Positions 10,079 through 19,538 of a stretch of DNA of 64,000 nucleotides are shown here, one piece after another; position 1 is the first letter of the stretch; the number at the start of each line of letters is the position of its first letter. The stretch lies in the NCBI RefSeq assembly GCF_001499855.1, contig NZ_LQIK01000023.1, positions 248,001 to 312,000 of the forward strand, given 5' to 3'. The stretch is from Mycobacterium sp. GA-0227b (GTDB lineage Bacteria > Actinomycetota > Actinomycetes > Mycobacteriales > Mycobacteriaceae). The translations under genes and the position numbers were made by a program. The notes under the pieces are model-generated. The model had not been told where the DNA came from. It was given only the letters and a program-made list of their open reading frames with translations, and made no database searches.

Positions 10079-10738
10079 CTAGGAACCCGCGGCCGGCGCC
10101 CGGACCACCAACGGCACCGCCGGGAAATAGGCGGCCATCTCCGATCGCGACTTGCGCAGCGCCGCGGTGCCGTACCCCTGCTTGCGGTAGTCGGGGTGGA
10201 TCCAGATCCGCACGTTCACCTCGCCGCCGACGAGGTCCCCGAATACCATTCCGACCTTCTCGGTGCCTTGCACCGCGACCAGCCAGGCGGCCTCCTCGGC
10301 GTCGACGCGCCGCAACCCGGCGCGGATCTCGTCGTCGAGGTCGCCCGCCGGCCCCCGCGACCCGTCGCCCGACTCGCGGACATCCTGGGTCCGCGCGGCG
10401 AAGATGTCCCGGTCGGCCGCGGCGAGGAACGGACGCAACACCAGGCTGTCGGCCGTGCGCGCCGGTTCGCCCATGGTGAAGCTCAGCTGATTGTTGAGGT
10501 CCTCGAGTTCGGCGGCGATCCGGCGCCGCGACACCTTGGTCAGCCGGTCGAACGACAACCGCAGCACCGCTTCGGCGGCCACGTGCGACGCGCCGAGCAT
10601 GCCCGCGATCGCCTCGATCGCCGCGTCGTAGTCTTCGGAATCCACGATGACGTCGAGAAGTTCGTGTCGCCGCTCGAGGGCCCGGACCATCGTGTCGGCG
10701 ATCTCTCTGCGCGCGATTGTGCGATCGTCGTCAGCCAT
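10079..10738 (-). CDS. GyrA-helix-like / GNAT acetyltransferase fusion
   Basis: A 219-residue protein with two parts. Residues about 10-95 (RRHELLDVIVDSEDYDAAIEAI, then AVLRLSFDRLTKVSRRRIAAEL) resemble the helical dimer-gate segment of DNA gyrase/topoisomerase IV subunit A, just before its C-terminal coiled region. The C-terminal part is a short GNAT domain with IWIHPDYRKQGYGTAAL as the acetyl-CoA loop. There is no catalytic tyrosine region of gyrase, so it cannot be a topoisomerase. The substrate is unknown. It is followed on the same strand by the PBP after a 188-base gap and preceded by another GNAT gene. Confidence 0.65.
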   Translation of the reverse strand: MADDDRTIARREIADTMVRALERRHELLDVIVDSEDYDAAIEAIAGMLGASHVAAEAVLRLSFDRLTKVSRRRIAAELEDLNNQLSFTMGEPARTADSLVLRPFLAAADRDIFAARTQDVRESGDGSRGPAGDLDDEIRAGLRRVDAEEAAWLVAVQGTEKVGMVFGDLVGGEVNVRIWIHPDYRKQGYGTAALRKSRSEMAAYFPAVPLVVRAPAAGS

Positions 10739-10774
10739 GACGTGAGCGTAGGACAGTCGGACGGGCGGGAACCG

Positions 10775-11629
10775 TCAGTCGAGCAGAACCGTCGCGAACG
10801 TTCCGACCTGTCGGAAGCCGACGCGGTCGTAGGTGGCTCTGGCGACGGTGTTGAAGTCGTTGACGTACAGGCTCGCGGTGCGACCGGACCGCACCACGGC
10901 CGCCGCCAAGGTGGCGGTACCCGCGGTGCCCAGGCCGCGTCCACGCCAGTCGGGGTGCACCCAGACACCCTGAATCTGCCCGACGGTCGGTGACTGCGAG
11001 CCGACCTCGGCCTTGAACACGACCTCGCCGCGCTCGAAGCGGGCCCAGGCGCGGCCCGCGGCGATCAGTCCGGCGACCCGTCGCCGGTAACCGCGGCCGC
11101 CATCGCCGAGGCGCGGGTCGATGCCGACCTCGCCGATGAACATGTCGATCGAGGCGACGAGGTACGCGTCGAGTTCGTCGGCACGCACCTGGCGCACGGC
11201 GGGATCGACGACGCATTGGGGCGGCGTGCTCAGCGCCATCAACGGCTGGTGCTCGCGCACGTCCCGCGCGGTGCCCCAGGCCGGCTCCAGTCGACGCCAC
11301 ATCGGCAGCACCAACTCGGCCCGCCCGACCAGCGAGGAGCAGCGCCGCGCGGTACTCATCGCCTTCTCGGCGAATGCATGGAGATCAATTGGCGCGCCGC
11401 GCAACGGAATCAGGTTCGCGCCGGCGTAGCACAGCGATTCGGTGGCCCGGCGCCGCGTCCACAGTTCGCCGCCGATCGCCGACGGCTCCACACCGTGTTC
11501 GGCCACCCGGCAGGCGAACATGCAGGATCCGACCGGATCCTCGTCGAGGACCCGCATCACGGCGCCGACGTCGCGCACCACGGAAACCCGTCGTTCGTCG
11601 ACGTGACGAAACAGCGGCGGTGCCGACAT
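10775..11629 (-). CDS. DUF4081/GNAT acetyltransferase (Rv2867c-like)
   Basis: A 284-residue protein: an N-terminal DUF4081-type half (residues about 20-130, with GVEPSAIGGELWTRRR) and a C-terminal GNAT domain with QIQGVWVHPDWRGRGLGTAG as the pyrophosphate-binding loop and LYVNDFNTVARATYDRVGF as the typical C-terminal motif. It occupies the position of Rv2867c next to ispG and is probably its orthologue. Substrate unknown. It is transcribed in the same direction as ispG, which ends 56 bases upstream. Confidence 0.88.
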   Translation of the reverse strand: MSAPPLFRHVDERRVSVVRDVGAVMRVLDEDPVGSCMFACRVAEHGVEPSAIGGELWTRRRATESLCYAGANLIPLRGAPIDLHAFAEKAMSTARRCSSLVGRAELVLPMWRRLEPAWGTARDVREHQPLMALSTPPQCVVDPAVRQVRADELDAYLVASIDMFIGEVGIDPRLGDGGRGYRRRVAGLIAAGRAWARFERGEVVFKAEVGSQSPTVGQIQGVWVHPDWRGRGLGTAGTATLAAAVVRSGRTASLYVNDFNTVARATYDRVGFRQVGTFATVLLD

Positions 11630-11685
11630 GGGAACTCTTTCTAACCGACGCCGGGCGTGGAGTCACCCAGTGTGTGGGATCACAC

Positions 11686-12867
11686 TCAGCTTACGGTCAC
11701 GACCGGCGAACCGCTGGTATCTGTTCCGGGCCCGGTGTTCATTTCGTCGGCCAACCGCATCGCCTCTTCGATCAGCGTCTCGACGATCTGCGCCTCGGGG
11801 ACGGTCTTGATCACCTCGCCTTTGACGAAGATCTGCCCCTTGCCGTTGCCCGACGCGACACCGAGATCTGCTTCCCGAGCCTCGCCCGGGCCGTTGACCA
11901 CGCAGCCCATCACCGCGACGCGCAACGGAACCTCCATGCCCTCGAGGCCGGCGCTCACCTCGTTGGCCAGCGTGTAGACGTCGACCTGGGCGCGTCCACA
12001 CGACGGGCACGACACGATCTCCAGCGACCGCGGACGCAGGTTCAGCGATTCGAGTATCTGGTTGCCGACCTTGACCTCCTCGGCGGGCGGCGCGGACAGC
12101 GAGACGCGGATGGTGTCGCCGATACCGCGGGACAACAGCGCGCCGAACGCGACGGCGGACTTGATGGTGCCCTGGAACGCCGGGCCCGCCTCGGTCACAC
12201 CGAGATGCAGCGGGTAGTCACACTGCGCGGCCAACTGCTCGTAGGCGGCCACCATCACGACCGGGTCATTGTGCTTGACGCTGATCTTGATGTCGCCGAA
12301 GCCGTGTTCCTCGAACAGCGACGCCTCCCACAGCGCGGACTCGACCAGCGCCTCGGGCGTGGCCTTGCCGTACTTCTCCATGAATCGCTTGTCCAGCGAC
12401 CCGGCGTTGACGCCGATGCGAATCGGAATCCCCGCGGCGCCCGCGGCTTTGGCGACCTCGCCGACCCGGCCGTCGAACTCCTTGATGTTGCCGGGGTTGA
12501 CGCGCACGGCGGCGCAACCGGCGTCGATCGCGGCGAAGATGTACTTCGGCTGGAAGTGGATGTCGGCGATCACCGGGATCTTCGACTTCTTCGCGATCGC
12601 CGGGAGCGCGTCGGCGTCCTCCTGGCGCGGGCACGCCACCCGGACGATGTCGCAACCGGACGCGGTCAACTCCGCGATCTGCTGCAGCGTGCTGTTGACG
12701 TCGTGGGTCTTGGTGGTGCACATGGACTGCACCGCGATCGGGTGGTCGCTGCCGATGCCGACATCGCCGACCATCAACTGGCGGGTCTTGCGCCGAGGCG
12801 CCAGAACCGGTGCCGGTGGGGCCGGCATACCCAGTCCAATCTGTTGCCCAATGCTGCCGACGGACAT
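11686..12867 (-). CDS. ispG: 4-hydroxy-3-methylbut-2-enyl diphosphate synthase
   Basis: A 393-residue enzyme of the non-mevalonate isoprenoid pathway that reduces methylerythritol cyclodiphosphate to HMBPP with a [4Fe-4S] cluster. Visible are the TIM-barrel start [18 protein letters not shown], the cluster cysteines in [12 protein letters not shown] and [15 protein letters not shown], and [16 protein letters not shown]. Length is normal. It is last in the dxr-rip1-ispG cluster, starting seven bases after the rip1 stop. The following gene on the strand is the DUF4081/GNAT gene. Confidence 0.97.
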   Translation of the reverse strand: MSVGSIGQQIGLGMPAPPAPVLAPRRKTRQLMVGDVGIGSDHPIAVQSMCTTKTHDVNSTLQQIAELTASGCDIVRVACPRQEDADALPAIAKKSKIPVIADIHFQPKYIFAAIDAGCAAVRVNPGNIKEFDGRVGEVAKAAGAAGIPIRIGVNAGSLDKRFMEKYGKATPEALVESALWEASLFEEHGFGDIKISVKHNDPVVMVAAYEQLAAQCDYPLHLGVTEAGPAFQGTIKSAVAFGALLSRGIGDTIRVSLSAPPAEEVKVGNQILESLNLRPRSLEIVSCPSCGRAQVDVYTLANEVSAGLEGMEVPLRVAVMGCVVNGPGEAREADLGVASGNGKGQIFVKGEVIKTVPEAQIVETLIEEAMRLADEMNTGPGTDTSGSPVVTVS

Positions 12868-12874
12868 AGCTCTC

Positions 12875-14098
12875 CTACTGGAAGATTCTGATCGGATTGA
12901 CGAAGTCGGCGGTCACGGTCAACAGCATGTAGCCGGCCACCACGACGAGGATCACGTACGTGGCGGGCATCAGCTTGAGGTAGTTGACCGGACCCGCGGC
13001 CACCATGCCGCGCGCCGACCGGATCATGTTTCGGATTTTCTCGTAGAACGCGATCGCGATGTGGCCACCGTCGAACGGCAGCAGCGGGACGAGGTTGATC
13101 GCGCCGAGCACGAAGTTCAACTGCGCCAGGAAGAACCAGAACGCGACCCACAGCCCCTGGTCGACGGCGTCGCCGCCGATGATGCTGGCGCCGACCACGC
13201 TGATCGGTGTCTCGGGGTCGCGTTCTTCGCCGGCGATGGAGCGCACCAACGCACCCATCTTGGTCGGCAGCTTGGCCAGCGACTTGCCGATCTCCACGGC
13301 GAGGTCGCCGGTGAAGGCGAACGTGCCCGGCACCGCCGTCAGCGCGTTGTACTGGGTCGGTCCGAACCGCGCCGCGGTGATGCCGACCGAGCCGACCGGC
13401 TCGGGTGCGGACGTGTCCCCCTCGGTGACCCAGCGCTGGGCCGGGACGACGTCGACGAGCGTGGTGAACTCGCTGCCATCGCGCTGCACGGTGAACTGCG
13501 TGGGCTCGTCGAGTTTGCGCACGGCGGTGACCAGCTCGTCGAAGTTGGCCACCGGGGTGTCGCCGATCTTGACGACCGTGTCGCCGGCCTTGATGCCCGC
13601 GGCCGCGGCCGGCGAGGGCGCCAGGCAGTCGCCGAGCTGGCCCTTGCTGACTTCGGCCTTCACGCACGACGTCTCGCCGACGATCGCGGTGGTCGGCGCG
13701 TGCAGGTTGGGCAGTCCCCATACGATCGCGACGCCGTAGATCAGCACCAGGCCGATGACGAAGTTCATGCCGGGACCGGCGGCCAGCACGGCGGCCCGCT
13801 TCCAGGTCTTCTGCTTGTACATGGCGCGGTCGCGCTCGTCGGGTGCGAGTTCCTCGATCGCGGTCATGCCCGCGATGTCGCAGAACCCGCCGAGCGGGAC
13901 CGCCTTGACGCCGTATTCGGTCCGGTCGCCGAGCTTGTTCGTGCGCCAGGTGGACCACAGCGTCGGGCCGAAGCCGACGAAGTAGCGACGCACCTTCATG
14001 CCGGTGGCCCGCGCCACCCACATGTGGCCGCATTCGTGCAGGGCCACCGAAACCAGGATGGCCAGCGCGAACAGCGCGACACCGATGAACCACATCAT
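12875..14098 (-). CDS. rip1: Site-2 protease Rip1 (RseP family)
   Basis: A 407-residue membrane zinc metalloprotease that performs regulated intramembrane cleavage, known in mycobacteria to cut anti-sigma factors and affect the cell envelope. The zinc motif HECGH is at residues 21-25 in the first membrane helix, a PDZ domain is in the middle ([18 protein letters not shown]) and the C-terminal helix carries [12 protein letters not shown] with the third ligand Asp. The start overlaps the dxr stop by four bases; a second in-frame ATG follows directly. Confidence 0.95.
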   Translation of the reverse strand: MMWFIGVALFALAILVSVALHECGHMWVARATGMKVRRYFVGFGPTLWSTWRTNKLGDRTEYGVKAVPLGGFCDIAGMTAIEELAPDERDRAMYKQKTWKRAAVLAAGPGMNFVIGLVLIYGVAIVWGLPNLHAPTTAIVGETSCVKAEVSKGQLGDCLAPSPAAAAGIKAGDTVVKIGDTPVANFDELVTAVRKLDEPTQFTVQRDGSEFTTLVDVVPAQRWVTEGDTSAPEPVGSVGITAARFGPTQYNALTAVPGTFAFTGDLAVEIGKSLAKLPTKMGALVRSIAGEERDPETPISVVGASIIGGDAVDQGLWVAFWFFLAQLNFVLGAINLVPLLPFDGGHIAIAFYEKIRNMIRSARGMVAAGPVNYLKLMPATYVILVVVAGYMLLTVTADFVNPIRIFQ

Positions 14099-15279
14099 CT
14101 GGTGGTGATTACCTCCCGCTCGACCGCGCGCTGCGCGCGGTCACGTGCCCACCGCTGGGCGTCAAGTACGTCTTCCACGGTAGCGGGTTCGGCGGCCCAC
14201 TGGTCGGCAGCGCGCAGCACCTCGCCGATGGTGCGCACGATGGCCGGGAACCGGATGCGCCCGTCGAGGAATGCCGCCGCCGCTTCCTCGTTGGCGGCGT
14301 TGTAGACCGCGGTCAGGCAGCCGCCCGCTTCGCCCGCCTCGCGAGCCAGCCTCACCGCCGGGAACACCTCATCGTCGAGCGGCTCGAAGTCCCAGGTCGA
14401 TGCGGTGGAGAAGTCACAGGCCGGCGCGGCTGCGGGGACCCGTTGCGGCCAGCCGAGCGCCAGCGCGATCGGCAGCTTCATGTCCGGCGGGCTGGCCTGT
14501 GCCAGCGTCGAACCGTCGGTGAAGGTGACCATCGAGTGCACGATCGACTGCGGGTGAACCACCACTTCGATGCGGTCGTAGGGCACCCCGAACAGCAAGT
14601 GGGTTTCGATGAGCTCCAGCCCCTTGTTGACCAGCGACGCCGAGTTCAGCGTGTTCATCGGCCCCATCGACCAGGTGGGATGGGCGCCGGCCTGCTCGGG
14701 GGTGGCCGATTCCAGCTTGTCGGCGGCCCAGCCGCGGAACGGACCGCCCGAGGCGGTCAGCACGATCTTGGCGACCTCGTCCGGGGTGCCGCCGCGCAGG
14801 CACTGGGCCATCGCGGAGTGTTCGGAGTCGACGGGTACGAGCTGGCCCGGCTGGGCGGCCTTGAGCACCAGTGGTCCACCGGCGACCAGGGATTCCTTGT
14901 TGGCCAGCGCGAGGCGCGCGCCGGTCGCCAGCGCGGCGAGCGTCGGTTCGAGCCCCAGTGCGCCGACGAGCGCGTTGAGCACCACGTCGGCCTCGGTGTT
15001 CTCGACGAGTCGGGTGACGGCCTGCGGTCCGGCGTAGGTGACGTCGCCGACGCGCGCGGCCGCGCTTTCGTCGGCGACCGCGATGTTGGTCACTCCGGTC
15101 GCGGCGCGCTGGCGCGCCAGCAGGTCCGGGTTGCCGCCGCCGGCGGCCAGGCCGACGACTTCGAAGCGGTCGGGATTGGCGCCGATGATCTCCAGCGCCT
15201 GGGTTCCGATCGATCCGGTGCTGCCGAGGATCAGCACGCGCCGTCTTGCACTCACCGGACCATTGTGCCGCCTGCGCAC
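14095..15279 (-). CDS. dxr: 1-deoxy-D-xylulose 5-phosphate reductoisomerase
   Basis: A 394-residue NADPH enzyme for the second step of the non-mevalonate pathway. The nucleotide fold is [17 protein letters not shown], the metal-binding and active-site region has [14 protein letters not shown] and [11 protein letters not shown], with the substrate loop [17 protein letters not shown]. Because it shares a cluster with ispG, two isoprenoid-pathway steps are encoded together, with rip1 between them. The ATG at 15279 is the longest start; a GTG at 15255, with a weak purine-rich sequence upstream, would give a protein closer to the conserved beginning. Confidence 0.96.
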   Translation of the reverse strand: MRRRHNGPVSARRRVLILGSTGSIGTQALEIIGANPDRFEVVGLAAGGGNPDLLARQRAATGVTNIAVADESAAARVGDVTYAGPQAVTRLVENTEADVVLNALVGALGLEPTLAALATGARLALANKESLVAGGPLVLKAAQPGQLVPVDSEHSAMAQCLRGGTPDEVAKIVLTASGGPFRGWAADKLESATPEQAGAHPTWSMGPMNTLNSASLVNKGLELIETHLLFGVPYDRIEVVVHPQSIVHSMVTFTDGSTLAQASPPDMKLPIALALGWPQRVPAAAPACDFSTASTWDFEPLDDEVFPAVRLAREAGEAGGCLTAVYNAANEEAAAAFLDGRIRFPAIVRTIGEVLRAADQWAAEPATVEDVLDAQRWARDRAQRAVEREVITTR

Positions 15280-15337
15280 GTCGCGACGTCATCCGGCGAG
15301 TGCCGGCGCACCAGGTGTGACGCAAATCTGACGCAAT

Positions 15338-15365
15338 CCATCCGCGTTGCGACACGGATCCGAAT
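15338..15365 (+). promoter_or_regulatory. SigK-type promoter upstream of the Mpt83-like gene
   Basis: CCATCC at 15338-15343 and CCGAAT at 15360-15365 with 16 bases between them. These hexamers match the consensus I recall for the ECF factor SigK, which controls mpt70 and mpt83 in the tuberculosis complex. The -10 element ends 55 bases before the ATG at 15421. No sigK or rskA gene is in this window. Confidence 0.6.
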
Positions 15366-15420
15366 CCTCCGGTGTCACAGCAGAGGGCGGCACCGACCGT
15401 CCGCGACAAGGGAGCAGCGC

Positions 15421-16092
15421 ATGAATATCGAGTTCCGCAAGTCCGTCACGGCGGCGGGGGTGGCCGCGGCCGCGATCCTGACCTTCTCGGCGTGTTCGAA
15501 CGACACCAGCAGCCCGGCGCCTACCGCGGCCGCGCAGACCACTGCCGGTGCGACCAGCGTCGCGCCCACCCCGATGGATCGGCCGATGGATCCGGCCGCC
15601 GGCCTGGTCGGTCCCGGCTGTGCCGACTATGCCGCCCAGAACCCCACGGGGCCGGGATCGGTGTCGGGGATGGCGCTGGATCCGGTGACGGTCGCCGCGG
15701 CGAACAATCCGATGCTGACCACGTTGACCTCGGCGCTGTCGGGCAAGTTGAACCCGAACGTGAACCTCGTCGAAACCCTCGACAGCAGCCAGTTCACGGT
15801 GTTCGCCCCGACCGACAACGCATTCGCGAAGCTCGATCCGGCGACCATCGAGACATTGAAGACCGATTCGGATCTGCTGACGAGCATCCTGACCTACCAC
15901 GTGGTGCCCGGCCAGGCGGATCCGGCGCAGGTGATCGGCACGCACAAGACGGTGCAGGGCGCCGAGGTGGACGTCACCGGCGGCGGTGAGGCCATCAAGG
16001 CCAACGACGCCAACGTGGTCTGCGGTGGCGTGCGTACCGCAAACGCGACCGTGTACCTCATCGACGCGGTGCTGATGCCGCCGATGAATTGA
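15421..16092 (+). CDS. mpt83: Mpt83-like fasciclin-domain lipoprotein
   Basis: A 223-residue predicted surface lipoprotein: signal peptide to Cys25 (lipobox FSAC), a Pro/Thr/Ala-rich linker, and a single FAS1 domain from about residue 80 with [31 protein letters not shown] and the conserved box LTYHVVPGQ. It aligns well with M. tuberculosis Mpt83 as I recall it, including the [16 protein letters not shown] stretch. An AGGGAG-type ribosome site precedes the ATG at 15421. Mpt70/Mpt83 proteins are secreted or cell-wall adhesion-like antigens; the function in environmental species is unclear. Confidence 0.9.
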   Translation: MNIEFRKSVTAAGVAAAAILTFSACSNDTSSPAPTAAAQTTAGATSVAPTPMDRPMDPAAGLVGPGCADYAAQNPTGPGSVSGMALDPVTVAAANNPMLTTLTSALSGKLNPNVNLVETLDSSQFTVFAPTDNAFAKLDPATIETLKTDSDLLTSILTYHVVPGQADPAQVIGTHKTVQGAEVDVTGGGEAIKANDANVVCGGVRTANATVYLIDAVLMPPMN

Positions 16093-16111
16093 TTTGCGCC
16101 ACAACAGGTCT

Positions 16112-16148
16112 GGAGGGCAGCCCGATACCCCGAGCCGGGCTGCCCTCC
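16112..16148. terminator. Bidirectional hairpin between convergent genes
   Basis: A perfect 13-base stem (GGAGGGCAGCCCG with its complement) with an 11-base loop fills the gap between the Mpt83-like gene and the convergent LLM oxidoreductase gene. There is no U-tract, as usual for mycobacterial terminators. Confidence 0.7.
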
Positions 16149-16149
16149 C

Positions 16150-17025
16150 TCATGTCCGCACCTTCGCGATGATGTTCTCGGCGAACCGCTCGATGGGCTC
16201 CTGGTAGCGCTCGACACCACCGCCGGACGGCAGGTCCATCCCCATCCACGGACTGCACATGACCGCGGTGATCCCGGCATCCTCGGCCCGCTTGTACAGG
16301 TCCGGCGACGGTGGTTCCAGCAGTGCCAGCATGATGGCGAAAGGCTCGCCATCGCGGCCGTATTCGCGCAGCAGCGAGCGCAACTTCTGCGCGTAACCCA
16401 CGGCGTCGTCCCACTTGTAGGCGTAGCCGACCCAGCCGTCACAGAGTCGTGCTGCGCGACGGAGCGCCGCCTCCGACTCTCCTCCGCACAGGATCGGCAC
16501 CGGCGCGACGGGATGAGGTTCGATCATCATCTCCGGCACCTGGTAGTGCTCACCGCTCCACGACACCCATCCGCCCCGCCACAGCGCCCGCAGAGCGGGG
16601 ATCATCTCGTCGAGGCGCTTGCCGCGGGTGCCGAAGTCCTGGCCCATCAACTCGTATTCCTCGCGCATCCAGCCGACGCCCGCGGCCAGCGACACCCGCC
16701 CGTCGGACAGCACCGAGGCCGTCGCGACCTGCTTGGCCACCTCCAGCAGCGGACGCGCCGGCGCCACGTAGACGGCGTTGGAGAACCGCAACCGACTCGT
16801 CACCGCGGCCATCGCACCGATCTGCACCCAGCAGTCCGGCCAGGCGGTCTCGGGCGCCCACATCGGCTTACCGGTCGGCGAGTCGGGATACGGCGAGGTG
16901 AGCTCGCGGGGATAGATCATGTGGTCCGAGCAGACCATCCCGTCGTAGCCGGCCTCGTCGAAGATGCGCGCGAGACCGAGAATTTCTGACGTTTTCATGA
17001 ACGCGGTGCCCGACCAGAACTCCAT
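16150..17025 (-). CDS. LLM-class F420-dependent oxidoreductase
   Basis: A 291-residue luciferase-like monooxygenase-fold protein: N-terminal EFWSGTAFMKTSEILGLARIF, the SDHM box (GMVCSDHMIYPRE), the sheet region VSLAAGVGWMREEYELMGQDF and the C-terminal VPILCGGESEAALRRAARLCDGW. In actinobacteria such proteins mostly use cofactor F420 for hydride transfer; the substrate cannot be told. It is one of four LLM proteins in the window. It faces the photolyase gene head to head (divergent), 39 bases apart. Confidence 0.87.
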   Translation of the reverse strand: MEFWSGTAFMKTSEILGLARIFDEAGYDGMVCSDHMIYPRELTSPYPDSPTGKPMWAPETAWPDCWVQIGAMAAVTSRLRFSNAVYVAPARPLLEVAKQVATASVLSDGRVSLAAGVGWMREEYELMGQDFGTRGKRLDEMIPALRALWRGGWVSWSGEHYQVPEMMIEPHPVAPVPILCGGESEAALRRAARLCDGWVGYAYKWDDAVGYAQKLRSLLREYGRDGEPFAIMLALLEPPSPDLYKRAEDAGITAVMCSPWMGMDLPSGGGVERYQEPIERFAENIIAKVRT

Positions 17026-17064
17026 CCTGTTTCTCTATCGCGAATTCGGGGCAGCATCAATGCC

Positions 17065-18357
17065 ATGCCCACGTTGTTGTGGTTTCGTCGCGATCTGCGG
17101 TTGCACGACCTGCCGCCGCTGCTCGATGCCGCCGCCGACGACGGCGAGGTCCTCGCCTGCTACGTCCTCGACCCCCGGCTCGAAGCGTCGGCGGGTGCGC
17201 GCCGATTGCAGTACCTCTACGACGCGTTACGCGATCTACGCGACAATCTCGACGGCAAGCTGCTGGTGACACGAGGCCGACCGGAACAGCGAATACCATT
17301 GGCGGCCAAGGCCGTCGGTGCATCCGCGGTGCACATCTCCGCCGACTACTCGCCGTTCGGCCGGCGGCGCGACGACGCGGTTCGCACGGCGCTCGGCGAG
17401 GTGCCACTGGAAGCGTCCGGCTCGCCGTATCTGGTCTCGCCCGGCCGGGTCACCAAACCCGACGGCAGCGCGTACAAGGTGTTCAGCCCGTTCTATGGGA
17501 GCTGGCGCGACCACGGTTGGCGCGCGCCGGCCAAAACGGGGCCCACATCGGCGCGCTGGCTCGACCCGGCCGAGGTATCCGGCGCAGTGGAGATCCCCGA
17601 TCTCGGAGCCGAACTCGATCCACCCGCCGGTGAGACAGCTGCCCGCAAACAGTGGAAGACGTTCGTGGACAACGGGCTTGCCGGTTACGCCGACGTCCGC
17701 AACCGCCCCGATCTGGACGCCACCAGCCGGATGTCGGCGCACTTGAAGTTCGGCGCGATCCATCCGCGCACCATGGCGGTCGACATCGGCCGCGGCAAAG
17801 GCGCGCAGGCTTACCTGCGGGAGTTGGCTTTTCGCGACTTCTACGCCGCGGTACTCAACAAGTGGCCGCACAGCGTCTGGTGGAACTGGAACTCGTCGTT
17901 CGACGCGATGGAGTTGGACGGCGGACCGCAGGCCGAGAAGCGGTTCGAGGCGTGGAAGGCCGGTCGCACGGGTTTTCCCATCGTCGATGCCGGGATGCGT
18001 CAACTCGCCCAGACCGGCTGGATGCACAACCGCGTCAGGATGATCGTCGCCTCGTTCCTGGTCAAAGATCTGCACCTGCCGTGGCAGTGGGGGGCGCGCT
18101 GGTTCCTGGATCAGTTGGTCGACGGCGACATGGCCAACAACCAGCATGGCTGGCAGTGGGCGGCGGGCACCGGGACCGACGCCGCGCCGTATTTCCGTGT
18201 CTTCAATCCGGCCACCCAGGGTGCCAAATTCGATCCCGACGGCAGCTATGTGCAGCGGTGGGTGCCCGAGATCGACGACGGCGCCTACCCCGCCCCGATC
18301 GTCGATCACGCCGCCGAACGCAAGGAGGCGCTGCGCCGGTACGCCGCACTTGACTGA
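17065..18357 (+). CDS. phr: Deoxyribodipyrimidine photolyase
   Basis: A 430-residue DNA photolyase that repairs UV-made cyclobutane dimers using light. The N-terminal antenna domain starts with MPTLLWFRRDLRLHD; the C-terminal FAD domain has ARRYLRELAFRDFY-type helix (YLRELAFRDFYAAVL), the GFPIVDAGMRQLAQTGWMHN signature and WFLDQLVDGDMANNQHGWQW. Length is normal for class I CPD photolyases. The photolyase and the SDR gene are convergent with three bases between stops. Confidence 0.95.
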   Translation: MPTLLWFRRDLRLHDLPPLLDAAADDGEVLACYVLDPRLEASAGARRLQYLYDALRDLRDNLDGKLLVTRGRPEQRIPLAAKAVGASAVHISADYSPFGRRRDDAVRTALGEVPLEASGSPYLVSPGRVTKPDGSAYKVFSPFYGSWRDHGWRAPAKTGPTSARWLDPAEVSGAVEIPDLGAELDPPAGETAARKQWKTFVDNGLAGYADVRNRPDLDATSRMSAHLKFGAIHPRTMAVDIGRGKGAQAYLRELAFRDFYAAVLNKWPHSVWWNWNSSFDAMELDGGPQAEKRFEAWKAGRTGFPIVDAGMRQLAQTGWMHNRVRMIVASFLVKDLHLPWQWGARWFLDQLVDGDMANNQHGWQWAAGTGTDAAPYFRVFNPATQGAKFDPDGSYVQRWVPEIDDGAYPAPIVDHAAERKEALRRYAALD

Positions 18358-18360
18358 CGC

Positions 18361-19194
18361 CTACTTGACAGCCAGGCCGGCGTCGACCGGCAGCGCGACC
18401 CCGGTCAGGTATCGGCCCGACGCGCCGCACAGATACACCATTGCGTCGCTGACGGCCTCCGGTGTCACGAGCCCGTCCGGCAGCAGCGGAATCTGCGATT
18501 CCCCGAATTTCGGGTGCTCCGTCAGGTAGCCGGCAACCGCGTCGTTGAGGATCATCGGCGTGGCGACCCCGCCCGGATGCACGGAGTTGACCCGGACGTT
18601 TCGCTCCGCCAAAGACGTTGCGTAGTACCGCATCAGGCCGACGACACCGTGTTTGGCGGCGTTGTAACCGGCGGCGCCGTGGCTCATCGTGTCCACACCG
18701 GGGCTGACGGACTTCAATCCGGCTGCGCTGCTGGTGATGACGATCGCTCCGCCGTCGCCGTGCGCCAGCATCGCCGGTAACGCGGCCTCGATCGTGAAAT
18801 GGACACCCTTGAGCATCACGTCCACCGCGTCGACGAACGCCGCGACCTCGCCGCGATGCTCGCCCATGGCCGGCAGTACGCCCGCGTTGGCCAGCACGAA
18901 GTCGAGGCGGCCCAGTTCGGTGACGCCGTGCGCGACGATTTCCTGTAGCCGCTCGAAGTCGCGGACGTCACCGCGTTCGGCCACAATCCTGCGGCCGGTC
19001 TTCTCCACCAGGTTGACGGTCTCGTCGAGGTCCTCCGGAGTGGCCATCGGGTAGGCGACGCTGTCGATCTGCTCGCAGAGGTCGACCGCGATGATGTCGG
19101 CGCCCTCCTCGGCGAATCGGACCGCGTGTGCACGACCTTGCCCGCGCGCCGCGCCGGTGATGAATGCGACCTTGCCGTCGAACTGATGCGTCAT
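18361..19194 (-). CDS. Mycofactocin-type SDR oxidoreductase
   Basis: A 277-residue short-chain dehydrogenase with the NAD motif FITGAARGQGRAHAVRFAEEG, NAG at VLANAGVLPAMG, and the catalytic serine/YxxxK region (ITSSAAG; GYNAAKHGVVGLMRY). The ARGQGRAHA form of the loop, the DLCEQIDSVAYPMATPEDL acidic segment and the C-terminal TGVALPVDAGLAVK are typical of the mycofactocin-coupled SDR group, which keep bound NAD and pass electrons to mycofactocin. The substrate is an unknown alcohol. Confidence 0.88.
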   Translation of the reverse strand: MTHQFDGKVAFITGAARGQGRAHAVRFAEEGADIIAVDLCEQIDSVAYPMATPEDLDETVNLVEKTGRRIVAERGDVRDFERLQEIVAHGVTELGRLDFVLANAGVLPAMGEHRGEVAAFVDAVDVMLKGVHFTIEAALPAMLAHGDGGAIVITSSAAGLKSVSPGVDTMSHGAAGYNAAKHGVVGLMRYYATSLAERNVRVNSVHPGGVATPMILNDAVAGYLTEHPKFGESQIPLLPDGLVTPEAVSDAMVYLCGASGRYLTGVALPVDAGLAVK

Positions 19195-19274
19195 GAGGCA
19201 TCACCCTACGGCCGCGCGTAGTAGGCCTATGCCAGAATGTGGGCCAGTACCAAGCCCGACCGTGAGGAGCAGCC

Positions 19275-19529
19275 GTGGCCAGCACCGAGGTGCAGCGACA
19301 CACCGGAGTCGACGTCGAAGACGTGCCGTCCGCGGAATGGGGCTGGTCGAAGGAGAACCCGAGGTTCTTCCACATCGGCGGACTGCTGGCGGCCCTCTTT
19401 CTGCTGGCCCTGATGCACGGCAACCATGTCGGCCACGTCGAGGACTTCTTTCTGATCGGGTTCGCCGCGCTGATCGTCGCCGCGGTGATCCGCGACTGGT
19501 GGCTGCGCCGGCGCGGCTGGATTCGCTAG
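19275..19529 (+). CDS. DUF2631 small membrane protein (Rv2876-like)
   Basis: An 84-residue membrane protein with a polar N-terminus ([18 protein letters not shown]) and two predicted helices ([17 protein letters not shown] and [19 protein letters not shown]) with a positive C-terminus. The GTG start at 19275 is preceded by GAGGAGC, a good ribosome site. It matches the DUF2631 family represented by M. tuberculosis Rv2876, which lies in the same chromosomal order after mpt70/mpt83. Function unknown. Confidence 0.82.
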   Translation: MASTEVQRHTGVDVEDVPSAEWGWSKENPRFFHIGGLLAALFLLALMHGNHVGHVEDFFLIGFAALIVAAVIRDWWLRRRGWIR

Positions 19530-19538
19530 ACCGGGCAC

